A stretch of 64,000 nt of DNA from Parietichytrium sp. I65-24A. Taxonomy: Eukaryota; Sar; Bigyra; Thraustochytrida; Thraustochytriidae. The notes under the pieces were generated by a model. The model made no database searches and was not told the DNA's origin. It saw only the letters and a program-made list of their open reading frames with translations. The DNA lies in assembly GCA_012862575.1 (NCBI GenBank), contig BLSF01000057.1, forward strand, positions 124,001 to 188,000. The letters run 5' to 3'. Positions 10,731 through 21,101 of this stretch are shown piece by piece. Both the position numbers and the translations under genes were made by a program. Positions within the stretch are counted from its first letter, which is position 1. Every line of letters starts with the position of its first letter.

Positions 10731-10894
10731 CGACCGGTGTGTGTACACAATCACCGCGGAATATCACAGTCAGTGCATCAACGAGAGAAGAACTCGAACT
10801 TGAAGGCCCAACCGCTGCGCAAAGGTCTGTCTCCTAATCGCGCGATGAGATCCTCCTCCCTCCTCCTCATCCTCATCCTCATTCTCCTTGCGTT

Positions 10895-10986
10895 GCATTT
10901 GCATTTGCATTTGCATTTGCATTCGCATTTGCATTCGCATTCGCATTCGCATTCGCATTCGCATTTGCATTTGTATTCGCATTCGC
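10895..10986. repeat. CATTTG/CATTCG hexamer array
   Basis: About fifteen tandem units of GCATTT or GCATTC, with C/T variation at one position. Intergenic, roughly 0.9 kb upstream of the chromatin gene. Confidence 0.9.
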
Positions 10987-11319
10987 AAGCCGCATCTCGC
11001 ATGTGGCATGTCTGTCATATGTCCGTCCACAGAAGATCCGATCAGGCTGGTTAGGCCGATTGGTTGTCCAAGTTGGCCGTCCTAAGGAGCGTTCGCGAGC
11101 AACGAACCATTCCGCCAGCTTGCCATGGCGTTCCCATTCTCTGTTCGCGAACAGAAGAACGCTCTTCGGGTCCCGATCTTGTTGATCGCAACCCTTGCAG
11201 CGCGCGTTGTGGCGGCTGTCGTCTTGGTTCCTTCCTTCCTTCATTCGTTCCCCTGGCACTCGGTTACGGGCCGGCCTAGGCCCGCTCCTCGCCGCCTTCG
11301 TTCCTCCCCCTTCCTTGCG

Positions 11320-11385
11320 CGCATTCCTTCCTTCCTTCCTCCCATCCATCCGTCCTTCCTTCCTTCCTTCCTTCCGTCCTTCGTC
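11320..11385. repeat. TTCC-rich imperfect microsatellite
   Basis: Repeated CCTT/TTCC units with CCATCC and CCGTCC interruptions. A related shorter tract lies near 11230-11245. Confidence 0.8.
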
Positions 11386-11505
11386 GCCTACGTCCTCGCT
11401 GCTGCTGCCGCTACTGCTGCTGCTGGCCGCCGTTTCACGCTGCGCACCCTCGCGATCAGCCGCCGCATCGCGCGAGGTTTTGGTGCGGGGAGAGGGGTAG
11501 AGAGA

Positions 11506-11776
<271 letters not shown>

Positions 11777-11857
11777 CGGAGCAGCGGTCTCTCTGGGGGG
11801 GAGAAAGGGAGAAAGAGAGGAGTGAGGGAGGGTGAGAGAGCCCTGCGCTGGAGGGCC

Positions 11858-14800
11858 ATGGCGGAGTTCCCGCGAGACCGGGTGCACGGGTGCCGGGCGG
11901 TGCTGCGCAAGGTGTTACAGGATTTCCCGATGGCGCTGGCGTTTTGCAAGCCGATCGACACGACGAAGAATGAAGAGTATCTGAAGGTTGTGGACGAGCC
12001 CATGGACTTGAGCACGGTGGATCGGAAGCTGTGTGCCACGGCGCAAACGCTGGGAGTGGAGGTGGAGTGCTCGTTCTCCAAGGCTGGCCTAGGGAATGTC
12101 GCCGTGTACAAGTGCTTGTACGACTACAAGAAAGATGTGGAGCTGGTGTTTCAGAATTGCATCAAATTCAACGGGGCGGAGAGCCCAATGGGCCAAGTGG
12201 CTGGGAAAGTGGGCGAACTCTTTCGGGAGCTGTACAATAAGTGGCTGCTTGACAGCGTGATGGCCGGGACAAAGCCTTGGGAGAAGGAGGAGCTTCCCGT
12301 AGCACCGTGGGACCAGAGCGGCCCTGTGGCGAGAAGAAATTCTATTACCGGCAAGCCGAGTGGCGTTGCGGCGGCAATGGCTGGAAAGGCTAAGAGAGAC
12401 AGCGCTGCGTCCTCGAATTCCGAGGGCGAATCTAGCGACGACGAAAAGTCGTCTAGCAGCAGTAGTAGTAGTGGGGACGACGACGATGATGATGATGAGG
12501 GTGATGATAATGATAACGACGACGACGACGACGACTCGGAGTCCAGTGGTAGCGGCGACGATGATGAAGATGAGAGCGATAGTGAGGATGACGACGATGA
12601 TGAGGGGGACGACAGAAGCTCCAGAGCAAACGGAACCCCCACAAGGAATGAGTCCCGTCGAAAGTCAGAGCCTGCTCCATCTAGCAAAAGAGTTGCACAG
12701 GGCGCAAAGGGTTCTTCCTCAACTCGGAAGTCTTCTCGGCCCCGCAAGCGCCCTGCAAGAGATCTGAAAGGCATGGCAGTAATCTTAGTTTGCGGCATCC
12801 ACCAGCTGGCGGAAGAGATGAGGGAAAACACCCTGGACGAACTGGCTCCCCACTTTGAAAAGTTGCACTCCATTCTGGACTGGCTGCAGAAAGCTCAACC
12901 AGACAAGGAAGAGATCATATCGTCGTGGAAGATAGAAATCATTCGGCGTCTGGTGGGTGCTACTAAAGGGAGCCTTGACTCGTATTTTTTGACGCCCGAA
13001 TTCAAAAGGCTTCGTCAAAAGAAAGACGTTTGTGCCTTTCTTGGAATCCAGGGAGAGGATGAGTGGAACAATGAGTCCGCATTTCGCGCCGCGAACCAAG
13101 ACATGGCCAAATTTTTTGTGGACCCGTCCTCTGGGATGCCTTCCGAGGCGGAAGCTTCCCCGGTGCCGGAGGATTTCGGAAACCTCAAGGTGGGTCCTCG
13201 CCGTCGACTGGACAAGCCCATCAATTGCGGGAATGTAGTTATTCTTGATCTTGGCCGGGTTGTGGATGCTCCCGGTTTCCTGACCAAGAAGCATGTGTTC
13301 CCCCTTGGATTCACCTCGGAATGCGAGTTTTTCTCCTCTCGGCTGCCTGGAAAAATGACCAAATACAGAAACGAGGTGCTCTTGTCCGAGGATAAAACCG
13401 AGCCTCTATTTCGAGTGACAGACGTCCATCACAAAAATTTTGTGGAAGGTTCTTCACCAACTGAAGCTTGGACTTTAATGATTGTCGACATTCTCATCGG
13501 CATGCACAAGTATTGGGAGAATCTTGCTCTGGGTGTGAAAGTGTCTGACGAAGTGTGCGCTTTGAACGTCCTTCCATCAAATGCATCCCGAGCCTTGGCA
13601 AAGACCGAAGACGAAGACAAGAAGATGGAGCTTATTCAGAAGGAGGTTGACAAGGTACTCCAGCATCTCTTAAAGAAAGTTGAGGCCAACGTGTTGCGAG
13701 ATCTCTTGGTTAGCAAAACCCAAGGCGCAGGTGGGAACGGAGAGCCGAGCGAGCAGCTTTCTTCTGTTGTTGACGATGAGAGCTCAGGGTCGTTAGTCCC
13801 TGCTACTGCTTCCGTTGCTCCGGTTGCAAAAGCAGTGGAAGAGGAGAAACCGCGGAGCATAGTTGACTCGACCGCATCTCCTGCCGAGAACGGTCAGAAA
13901 AAGCGCAAAGCTGTAACGCTGAAGGACCTGGTTCGTGTTGGGCGAATCTCTCCGGATGGGCCGGGCATTGAGGTGGAGTACCAGGGACACAAATTCCGTG
14001 CAACAATCAACTCTGACGGTCAAATCGTTCATGAAGGTGTCCGTTTTGATACCCCTTCCGCGTTCAGTATTACCGTGAAGAGAAAGGTAAACCCGTCTAA
14101 AATGGCCGATGATGGGTGGAAATCTTGTACCTACAATGGCGATAATCTGCATGTCGTGAAACGCAGCCTCACCGAGGAGGACCTAGAGCGGATAGAGGAA
14201 TTCAAGAAGGAGATGGCAGAGAGCTCGCTCTCATTGAAAAGAGAAAATGCGCTGTTAGATTTGGACTCCTCGCTCAATGGGAAGGGGATAGGGGACAAGA
14301 ATTTTCTTGCTGGAGCTCCAAATCTTCACCTCCTACCCCAACCGCATCAGATCCAGTGGTGGCAAGTGGACCTCACACCGATGCTCAACGAGCAACTTGG
14401 CAAGTATTTGTTTGGTCTGGATCAACCCATCGTGCTTGACGTTGTGGAAGCGTTGCCAATGATGGACAAAGTAGGTATTTATCGGTTCCGCGTTCAACGT
14501 GGTACCGAAGACAAGGACAACTTGCGTATACAAAAGCGGAACGGGATGCTGTATACTCGAATCACCAAGGCTGTGCAGCGGATTGTCAAGCATCAAGATG
14601 CGGTTGATCGGCGTGTGGAAGCTGCCGCCAGGCGCCAGATGCGTATTGAGGATCGCTTCGCTCGAAACTGGCGAATTCACATGAAGAAGGTCGATCGCGA
14701 GGCCGCCGCTGCAACTCGTAAAGAAGACAGAGAGATGCGCTTGAAGGAAAAACAGTCGATTCTTGAGGCTCTCGTCAACTTACGGGAGGAAATGAAGATG

Positions 14801-17800
14801 ATAAGCTCCCCTTCTAAAGGTGAAAACAAGGCGGAGCAGCTCGCCAAGGTTCAGAAAGACATTGAGCGCGAGCGCAAGTCCGAGGCGTCTCTTTTGAAGG
14901 ATTTGGAGGGCTATAAAGCGGCTGGACGCTCGTCAGACGTTAAAAGAGCGGAAGAACGTCTTCAGTCTCAACGCGCTCGAATCGGTGTGATGCAGCTTAC
15001 TTTTAGAAAGCTGTCCCAATCCGAGAACGAGCGTATTGAGAGAGAGACTCAGGAATCCAGCGCGAGGCGAGAGCTTGACAACCTGATTCAAAGCATGAAT
15101 CGGGGCGACGAGGCGGCGGAGAAGGAGGTCTTGCCTGACGACATGGACGTAATTGACTCCTCGCCAGCTCTTGCCGTTGAAGCAATGCAGGAACTGATGC
15201 CCTCTCCGGAAGCGGACAGTGTTCTCGAGATTTGGGACTTTTTGTCCAAATTCGCTCCAGACTTGGGTCTCTGCGAGAAGCCGGAGGTGGAGGATGGGCT
15301 GTACAACCCCGAAAAGGATGATATCTTCGTTGGCGATTTAGATGCTGACGAGGGCGAGGGAGGGAACGATGACGATGATGACGAGAAGGAGGTCGACATG
15401 GAAGACGATGATGATGATGATTACGAGGAGATGGACGAAGAAGAGGAGGAGGAAAATGAAGACGATGAAGATGAGGAGGCCGATGGCGACGATGGCGACA
15501 TGGACCTGGATTCCAAGCCCGAGCGGTCAAGTAAGAAGAGCAAGTCGAAAAAGAAGCAGCCCAAGGTGTCGAATGGAGTGCTGGTATTGCCAAATTCACA
15601 GCTCACGCAGCTTGGGCTTTTCAGCTCCAAAAAGAAGAATAAAAGCCGCTCGAGACCAGTCATGACGGAGTCGCCCGAGAAGTCGCCAGTAATGCTGTTT
15701 CCAGAAATCAGACGAGCATTGGAAGATTGCGACATGAAATTGCTCGGTCCCGTCCATGTGTTAATGCTCGAATTTCTTTTTCTTGGAGAAACGGCGGTTG
15801 ACCTCACAGAGGCTGCAAAGGAAAGAAGCCTTTCGGCTCGCCGCTACGTGCCTATCAACGAGTCCACTTGGCAAGAGGTGATGCGGTACTACCTTATGTT
15901 CTTGGTCAAGCAACTGCAATCAGGGAGAGAGAACCCAACTATCAAGGAAACTTTGCACCGGCTCGATCTCTCTGTGAGCTGCATCATGAGTAAGGCAATC
16001 GATTTGCAAATACGCGACGATGACGCAGAGGATGAAGATGGCGAGGAGATTAGCCAAAATGCGCGTCGTAACGCCCGCCGCGCAGCGAAGGCTAAACTCA
16101 TCACATCTCGTGACGCTGCTCTTGGGTCTATAATTCAGCGGGTCAAAGCGTTGGCGCAAGTGGAGTTCAGCGGAAGCGGAAGTGCAGAGTTGCTTTTGCT
16201 GTATCCTACCCCTGCCATGATCAAGACGCCTTACGCACCTCCGCCAACTCTGGCCAAGCTCAAGCCGATTATTCCGATTTTGCCAACGTTGAAGCCAAAG
16301 TCGAAGCCAAAGTCCAAACCTATCGCGAAGTCCAAGGCTGCGAAAAGTTTGCCATCAAATCTCCTTCCTCAGGTGATGTCTAAGGTTTCGCACGCAACAA
16401 TTGCAGAGATGCCGCCTTGGGCTCAGAAGCTCATTGAAATCAGGGAAATGCCAACGAATCGCGGCTCGCGAATTCGGGCCTGCGTTCAGGAAACTATCGG
16501 TATCATCGGCTCCGCCACTGGACTGGACGACGTTCTCAATGTCTTAACAGCGCTCATCAAACCAGGAGTGTTCAAGTCCAACGCAGCTGGTCCTTGCAAA
16601 CGCGCTTGCTTGACCTTAATCGCAGAGAAATTTACTGATAAATTCCCAGACCTGGTGGAGGCACGGCAGGTGGCACAAGCGGCACAGGCTGCAACTTCAA
16701 ACTCTGTTTCTGGGGAGCCTGAAGTAGGTGGCGACGTGGACATGGAAGACGACCAAGCGCTGGAGGAGGAAGAGGAAGAAGCTCCGCCAACCAAAAAATC
16801 GTCCGCAAGCGCGAAGAAAAAGAAAAAGTCTTCGAAACGCCAATCCAATGGCGCAAGCGCCTCTGCGGCGCGCGTCGCAGAGCCTGCCCCTCTGCCAGCA
16901 GTGTCAATGTCTGCTCCAAAACCTTTCAAGGAGGAAGCCTTGCCAATGACTGACGACATGACGCAGAGATGCCGCGCGATCATTCGAACAATTGCGCAAG
17001 ACACCCGAGCGGAGCTCTTCCGAGAGCCAGTAGACACGAGCATTTTTAGCGATTACTTGGACTATGTTCAAGAGCCCATGGACCTGCGCACCATTGACCG
17101 CAACCTTGCAAAGCATAAATACGAAGTCGTTGGTGACTTTGTTAAGCATGTTTACCTAATCTGGGATAATTGCGTAAAGTACAACACCGCCGTAGCAGAG
17201 ATCTCTCACATCGCCAAACTCCTTCGATCAGACAGCGAGACCCTGATTCGAGCCTGGATCCGAAAGGAGTCCAGGTCCGTCAAAGCAAACCCTTTCAACT
17301 TTGAGAAGAAGCTACCGCCCGCACCTTGGGAGGAGGAGGCTCCAGTCGCCTCTGGAACTCCTGGAGCGGAGTCCTCCGCAACTGGAGGCAAGTCAAGCAA
17401 AAAGAGGAAGAGGCAGAAGGTGACGGCGAGTTCTTTCGAAATCTCCTCTGCGCTAACGGTTAAAGGCTTTAGTAGCGATGGTCCGCATGTCGGAGTGCGA
17501 ATCGCCCGGCGACAGGACGATGGTAGTTTTGAGCGTGGAACCATCGTTGCTTACCACGATGGTAGTGGCGGTCAGTGGCACATCAAATTTGACGATGATG
17601 GCGAAGAAGTCACTTTTAACGAAAAACAAATCAAGGAAGGCTTTGAAGTGTACGGGGAGTACAGCTCAGCAAAGAAGAAGAGTAGGAAGGACAAGAAGGA
17701 GAAAAAGAAGAAGGACAAGAAGAAGAAGAGTAAAAAGAAGAAGGGTACGAATGTGAGCGAGGAAGAGAACGAGGACGGCGAGGAAGAAGATGCTCCGGCC

Positions 17801-20029
17801 ACTCCGCCCTCGAAGCCAAGCAAAGCTCCTGAAGAGCCGCTGGCATCTGAAAAGAAGAAGAGCAAGAAGAAAAAGTCCAAGAAGAAGGGCGAGCTCGAGG
17901 ACGACGAGGATGAGGATGGGGAGGTCCCCTCCAAGCCGCACGCAAGCTCTGCTTCAAAGAGCAAGAAAAGAAAGTCCAGTGATGCAGACTTGGAGCCCGG
18001 TCTGTCAGATGCCGAGGAAAAAGACGGTGACAAAGTCGACTTTGATCCCGCAAATCCAGAAGGAAAAATTCTCCTGCGTCTCGACACGTTCCCAGACTAT
18101 GCGTTTCTCGGAGGAATAATCACAAAGTGGTTTGAAGATCTTGGCTGCATTGAGGGAGTTGTAACTCTCTACGACGAAGATACTGAGGTGTTCACAATCG
18201 AATTCCCAGAGACTGAAATCGTTTTGAAGGTCAAGCGTGCAGAGCTTGAGTCCCTCGAGAAGGACTCAGCGTTGCTACGAATTGGCAGCGACCGCAATGG
18301 GGTGGAGGACGAGCAAGTTGAGCTTGATCGAATCGAAGCTTTCGACCCAGAGCGGCAACGCTGTTATCGCCGCGTGAAGCCAAGCGATCCTCTTAAAGAG
18401 GAAGAGGAGGACGATGACGATGACGATGTACGGCCCATGCAACCCATTGTTAACAGCACCGAGGTCATTGGTGATGCTCTTGCGCCACCGGTGGTAGATC
18501 GTCGAAAAGAAATTGTTGCTCTACGAAAGCTGGTAGTGGAGTTGGGTACCAAGAAGTATGAAGAGTTGAGCTTTGAGCTCAGGACAACACTTCTTCGCGT
18601 TCTTTGTGAGCAAGTCGCTGAGAGCGGGACTCTTCGCGAGATTGTGGAACGTCGAATGCTAATAGCCATTAAAACGCGTCAGATGTGGAGAGATCATCCC
18701 CCGGTGGTGAAAAAGGACCCGAAATACTACCTTCCCGTCTCCACAGGCCCAGATCTTCTTATCGGTGACAACCCCTCGGAGCAAAGCGCATTAGAGCGTC
18801 GCCTCCAGAAATTCAAGGAGAGTTCTGCCCCGAAAAATTTGATGCGAGCGATAGAGCGCGTGGAAAAGGATTTGGAAAAGCAGAAGAAAAAGAAGCAATT
18901 TAAAGATGAGGCGAGGCGATGGAAGACCGAGCTGGAGTTCAAGCTGCAAACGGTGGCCACAAGACCGAGGATAATTGGAATGGACCGCTTCTTTAACCGC
19001 TATATTTGTTTTCCTGGTGATAGTGGCAAAGCCTTTGTGTGCCTCAGCGACGAGACATTCAAATCAAACCCGTCGCTACGCGGCCGCGATAACTGTTGGC
19101 GAGTTCTTCAGGGGCGCGAGAATATCAATCGTTTTTTAGCAAGCCTGAACCCCAAGGGTGCTCGTGAGGCGGCTCTGTTGGGCGCATTTCAAGCTCGCGC
19201 GAGTTTGTTTTTGCGCTGCCAACGCTCTCTCACTCTATGGCAAGAGGCAGAGGGCCGCATCGGGTCTACCTCGCAAACCTCAGCGATCAAGAAGGAGGTT
19301 GATGGTGACACTCTTATGGACAGTGATCGTAAACCATCAGTCAAGCAAGAATCTGGTGTCGCCGAACCTGAGGGTGCCGATGTCCCAGTAAAATCGGAAG
19401 CAGTTAAGGTCGAGAAGGACGGAGAAAGCTCCGCCGAGGAGGAAGAGCGCCTTGCGCAGCAGTCTCTTGTGGGTAAGCAACTCGCTCTCGCGGAAATGAA
19501 CAAGGGTATGATCGGAGAATTCCCTCGCCGTTTCTACAATAGTTCGCAAGCCGGAATTGTCCTCGGTGAGGAAGTTGTTTTGCGCCATACCCGAGCTTGC
19601 GAGGACGCATCGCCAGCAATACTTCGCGAAGGAACGTACACTGATCGAACACTGTTGGATGTCAAGGTCTTCTTGCTAAACATCGAGTACTGTGTATTCC
19701 TCACTCGTCTGGATGAGCCTGCTGCAAGCTGGCTTTACGGACTGAGAAAAGGATGGATTCGCCTCGTCACCTCTGCAACGGAGTGGCGCGATCTTCGCCA
19801 AGCCTGCTGTATGCTTGAAGTGGCATTGATTGGAGCTTCGGTACCCACAGAAAACTGGTATCCAAACCTATACGGCGATGCAGGTTACGCTCTTCGCACG
19901 CGAACTTGTTCAAGCCTTGCCTCACGAGTGAGTGCTCTGGACTACGCAATTAATCACGAGGATCTGTCACGACAGGCTGTGCAGCGTGCCAAATCTAAGG
20001 CGCGTAACAAGAAGAAGCGCAAACGTTAA
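11858..20029 (+). CDS. Giant chromatin protein: two bromodomains, FYRN/FYRC, RAMA, DDT, Tudor-like and WHIM-like segments
   Basis: 2723 residues in one exon. I chose the ATG at 11858 (GCCATGG, MAEFPRD) over an in-frame ATG 36 bases upstream. In order: bromodomain 1 (about 9-134, PMDLSTV and NCIKFN, the acetyl-lysine Asn); acidic and Ser-rich linker; FYRN/FYRC (about 479-549, FPLGFTSECEFF then PLFRVTD and GSSPTEAW); RAMA-like domain (about 688-764, LKDLVRVG, NSDGQIVHEG, DDGWKSC); long charged coiled coil (about 895-1085); DDT-like helices (from about 1122, VLEIWDFLSKFAP) split by an Asp/Glu insert; bromodomain 2 (about 1700-1805, PMDLRTI, NCVKYN); two Tudor-like segments (about 1862-1935 and 2069-2158) around Lys-rich tracts; WHIM-like C-terminus (about 2213-2458, RPRIIGMDRFFNRYICF). 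DDT plus WHIM is typical of ISWI-partner subunits (ACF1/BAZ), so a nuclear remodeller subunit or histone/DNA-mark reader is inferred. RAMA is proposed in the literature to recognise modified DNA. Domain calls are by eye; the Tudor-like and DDT calls are the weakest. Confidence 0.82.
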   Translation: MAEFPRDRVHGCRAVLRKVLQDFPMALAFCKPIDTTKNEEYLKVVDEPMDLSTVDRKLCATAQTLGVEVECSFSKAGLGNVAVYKCLYDYKKDVELVFQNCIKFNGAESPMGQVAGKVGELFRELYNKWLLDSVMAGTKPWEKEELPVAPWDQSGPVARRNSITGKPSGVAAAMAGKAKRDSAASSNSEGESSDDEKSSSSSSSSGDDDDDDDEGDDNDNDDDDDDSESSGSGDDDEDESDSEDDDDDEGDDRSSRANGTPTRNESRRKSEPAPSSKRVAQGAKGSSSTRKSSRPRKRPARDLKGMAVILVCGIHQLAEEMRENTLDELAPHFEKLHSILDWLQKAQPDKEEIISSWKIEIIRRLVGATKGSLDSYFLTPEFKRLRQKKDVCAFLGIQGEDEWNNESAFRAANQDMAKFFVDPSSGMPSEAEASPVPEDFGNLKVGPRRRLDKPINCGNVVILDLGRVVDAPGFLTKKHVFPLGFTSECEFFSSRLPGKMTKYRNEVLLSEDKTEPLFRVTDVHHKNFVEGSSPTEAWTLMIVDILIGMHKYWENLALGVKVSDEVCALNVLPSNASRALAKTEDEDKKMELIQKEVDKVLQHLLKKVEANVLRDLLVSKTQGAGGNGEPSEQLSSVVDDESSGSLVPATASVAPVAKAVEEEKPRSIVDSTASPAENGQKKRKAVTLKDLVRVGRISPDGPGIEVEYQGHKFRATINSDGQIVHEGVRFDTPSAFSITVKRKVNPSKMADDGWKSCTYNGDNLHVVKRSLTEEDLERIEEFKKEMAESSLSLKRENALLDLDSSLNGKGIGDKNFLAGAPNLHLLPQPHQIQWWQVDLTPMLNEQLGKYLFGLDQPIVLDVVEALPMMDKVGIYRFRVQRGTEDKDNLRIQKRNGMLYTRITKAVQRIVKHQDAVDRRVEAAARRQMRIEDRFARNWRIHMKKVDREAAAATRKEDREMRLKEKQSILEALVNLREEMKMISSPSKGENKAEQLAKVQKDIERERKSEASLLKDLEGYKAAGRSSDVKRAEERLQSQRARIGVMQLTFRKLSQSENERIERETQESSARRELDNLIQSMNRGDEAAEKEVLPDDMDVIDSSPALAVEAMQELMPSPEADSVLEIWDFLSKFAPDLGLCEKPEVEDGLYNPEKDDIFVGDLDADEGEGGNDDDDDEKEVDMEDDDDDDYEEMDEEEEEENEDDEDEEADGDDGDMDLDSKPERSSKKSKSKKKQPKVSNGVLVLPNSQLTQLGLFSSKKKNKSRSRPVMTESPEKSPVMLFPEIRRALEDCDMKLLGPVHVLMLEFLFLGETAVDLTEAAKERSLSARRYVPINESTWQEVMRYYLMFLVKQLQSGRENPTIKETLHRLDLSVSCIMSKAIDLQIRDDDAEDEDGEEISQNARRNARRAAKAKLITSRDAALGSIIQRVKALAQVEFSGSGSAELLLLYPTPAMIKTPYAPPPTLAKLKPIIPILPTLKPKSKPKSKPIAKSKAAKSLPSNLLPQVMSKVSHATIAEMPPWAQKLIEIREMPTNRGSRIRACVQETIGIIGSATGLDDVLNVLTALIKPGVFKSNAAGPCKRACLTLIAEKFTDKFPDLVEARQVAQAAQAATSNSVSGEPEVGGDVDMEDDQALEEEEEEAPPTKKSSASAKKKKKSSKRQSNGASASAARVAEPAPLPAVSMSAPKPFKEEALPMTDDMTQRCRAIIRTIAQDTRAELFREPVDTSIFSDYLDYVQEPMDLRTIDRNLAKHKYEVVGDFVKHVYLIWDNCVKYNTAVAEISHIAKLLRSDSETLIRAWIRKESRSVKANPFNFEKKLPPAPWEEEAPVASGTPGAESSATGGKSSKKRKRQKVTASSFEISSALTVKGFSSDGPHVGVRIARRQDDGSFERGTIVAYHDGSGGQWHIKFDDDGEEVTFNEKQIKEGFEVYGEYSSAKKKSRKDKKEKKKKDKKKKSKKKKGTNVSEEENEDGEEEDAPATPPSKPSKAPEEPLASEKKKSKKKKSKKKGELEDDEDEDGEVPSKPHASSASKSKKRKSSDADLEPGLSDAEEKDGDKVDFDPANPEGKILLRLDTFPDYAFLGGIITKWFEDLGCIEGVVTLYDEDTEVFTIEFPETEIVLKVKRAELESLEKDSALLRIGSDRNGVEDEQVELDRIEAFDPERQRCYRRVKPSDPLKEEEEDDDDDDVRPMQPIVNSTEVIGDALAPPVVDRRKEIVALRKLVVELGTKKYEELSFELRTTLLRVLCEQVAESGTLREIVERRMLIAIKTRQMWRDHPPVVKKDPKYYLPVSTGPDLLIGDNPSEQSALERRLQKFKESSAPKNLMRAIERVEKDLEKQKKKKQFKDEARRWKTELEFKLQTVATRPRIIGMDRFFNRYICFPGDSGKAFVCLSDETFKSNPSLRGRDNCWRVLQGRENINRFLASLNPKGAREAALLGAFQARASLFLRCQRSLTLWQEAEGRIGSTSQTSAIKKEVDGDTLMDSDRKPSVKQESGVAEPEGADVPVKSEAVKVEKDGESSAEEEERLAQQSLVGKQLALAEMNKGMIGEFPRRFYNSSQAGIVLGEEVVLRHTRACEDASPAILREGTYTDRTLLDVKVFLLNIEYCVFLTRLDEPAASWLYGLRKGWIRLVTSATEWRDLRQACCMLEVALIGASVPTENWYPNLYGDAGYALRTRTCSSLASRVSALDYAINHEDLSRQAVQRAKSKARNKKKRKR

Positions 20030-21101
20030 GTAGTTTTCGAACTCCGCCTATACCTGTTGCTCTTTTGAACTCCAGGCAACTTGTTCCTGTGTAACAGAAG
20101 GTAACATCATCAGTTCAGCTCGTTTGTTGTGTTATGGGCGACAATTGGCTCTTTGTTTTGACATGTGGGTAATTTTCATTGTGGAAGGTCAAAACTGGCC
20201 CAGTTCCCCGAATTCTTTATTTTTTTCTTCTAATTTTTTAATTTTTAAAATAATTATCTAGTAAGGGGTACCCACATCGTCGATGTGCCAATGTGTCAGC
20301 GAGGGTCAGCGAGGGCCGATCAATAATTGATTATGGGAGTGCCGGCCGATCGGGATCGCCTTGGCGTTCTTATCTCACATTCTCACATTTTCTCACATTC
20401 TCAACCGTCGAGAAAACACTTATGCAATCGGCCACATGCACTCGTTCCGCAGAAATGCGCATTCAACCGAGAGGCACGTGCCCGTCGCTTGTCCACCGAA
20501 ATAACGCAAAAACTCTGGTGTACATCACGGCGCTCACTGCGAGTACACGTACTTTGGTATTCTCCAGATAGTTGGGGATGTTACGTTAAACCTTGATCGA
20601 TGGTACACACTTTACTTTTGGAGGTACGCGTGTATGTCTTCTCACACTGAACCATGCTGAACATCAGCAAATACAATCTGAACTATGCTAGACAAGCTGA
20701 CTATAATTAGCATAGCAAGATTTGAAGTCACTTGTCTCTACTGTTTTGGAAGATTTCTGAAGACTGTGTCTGTGTAAAATTCTCAGTCGTACTCCAACTC
20801 GAGCGGACACGAGTGAGAGGAAACTCAGCAATAAGATTGAACCGCATAACAAATTCCGGGGCTCTGCGAGATGAGCAATTGGACGAAGTGGATCGGCCCG
20901 ATGCGAGACACGATGGCGCGAAAATAGAAGAGCTCACATCCCAAACCCCAGACCCCAAATCCAAACCAACAAGCATTTCAACAAGAGAAACAAGGAAGCA
21001 ATACCAAAGAGCACAGCAAGACAGAGCACCAAACACTCGTTACAACTCTTTACAGGCATCCGCGCGTCAAAGTCGATCGCTAGAAGAATTCGTGCGGAAC
21101 A
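20030..21101. other. Intergenic region, no gene seen
   Basis: About 1.07 kb. An AT-rich patch lies near 20215-20260, probably the 3' end of the chromatin gene transcript. The 300 bases before 21102 are open in one frame but low-information and are probably leader of the next gene. Confidence 0.55.

Noticed and set aside
12151-12873. 240-codon minus-strand frame rich in Ser
   Set aside because: Antisense shadow of the acidic Asp/Glu/Ser linker of the chromatin protein.
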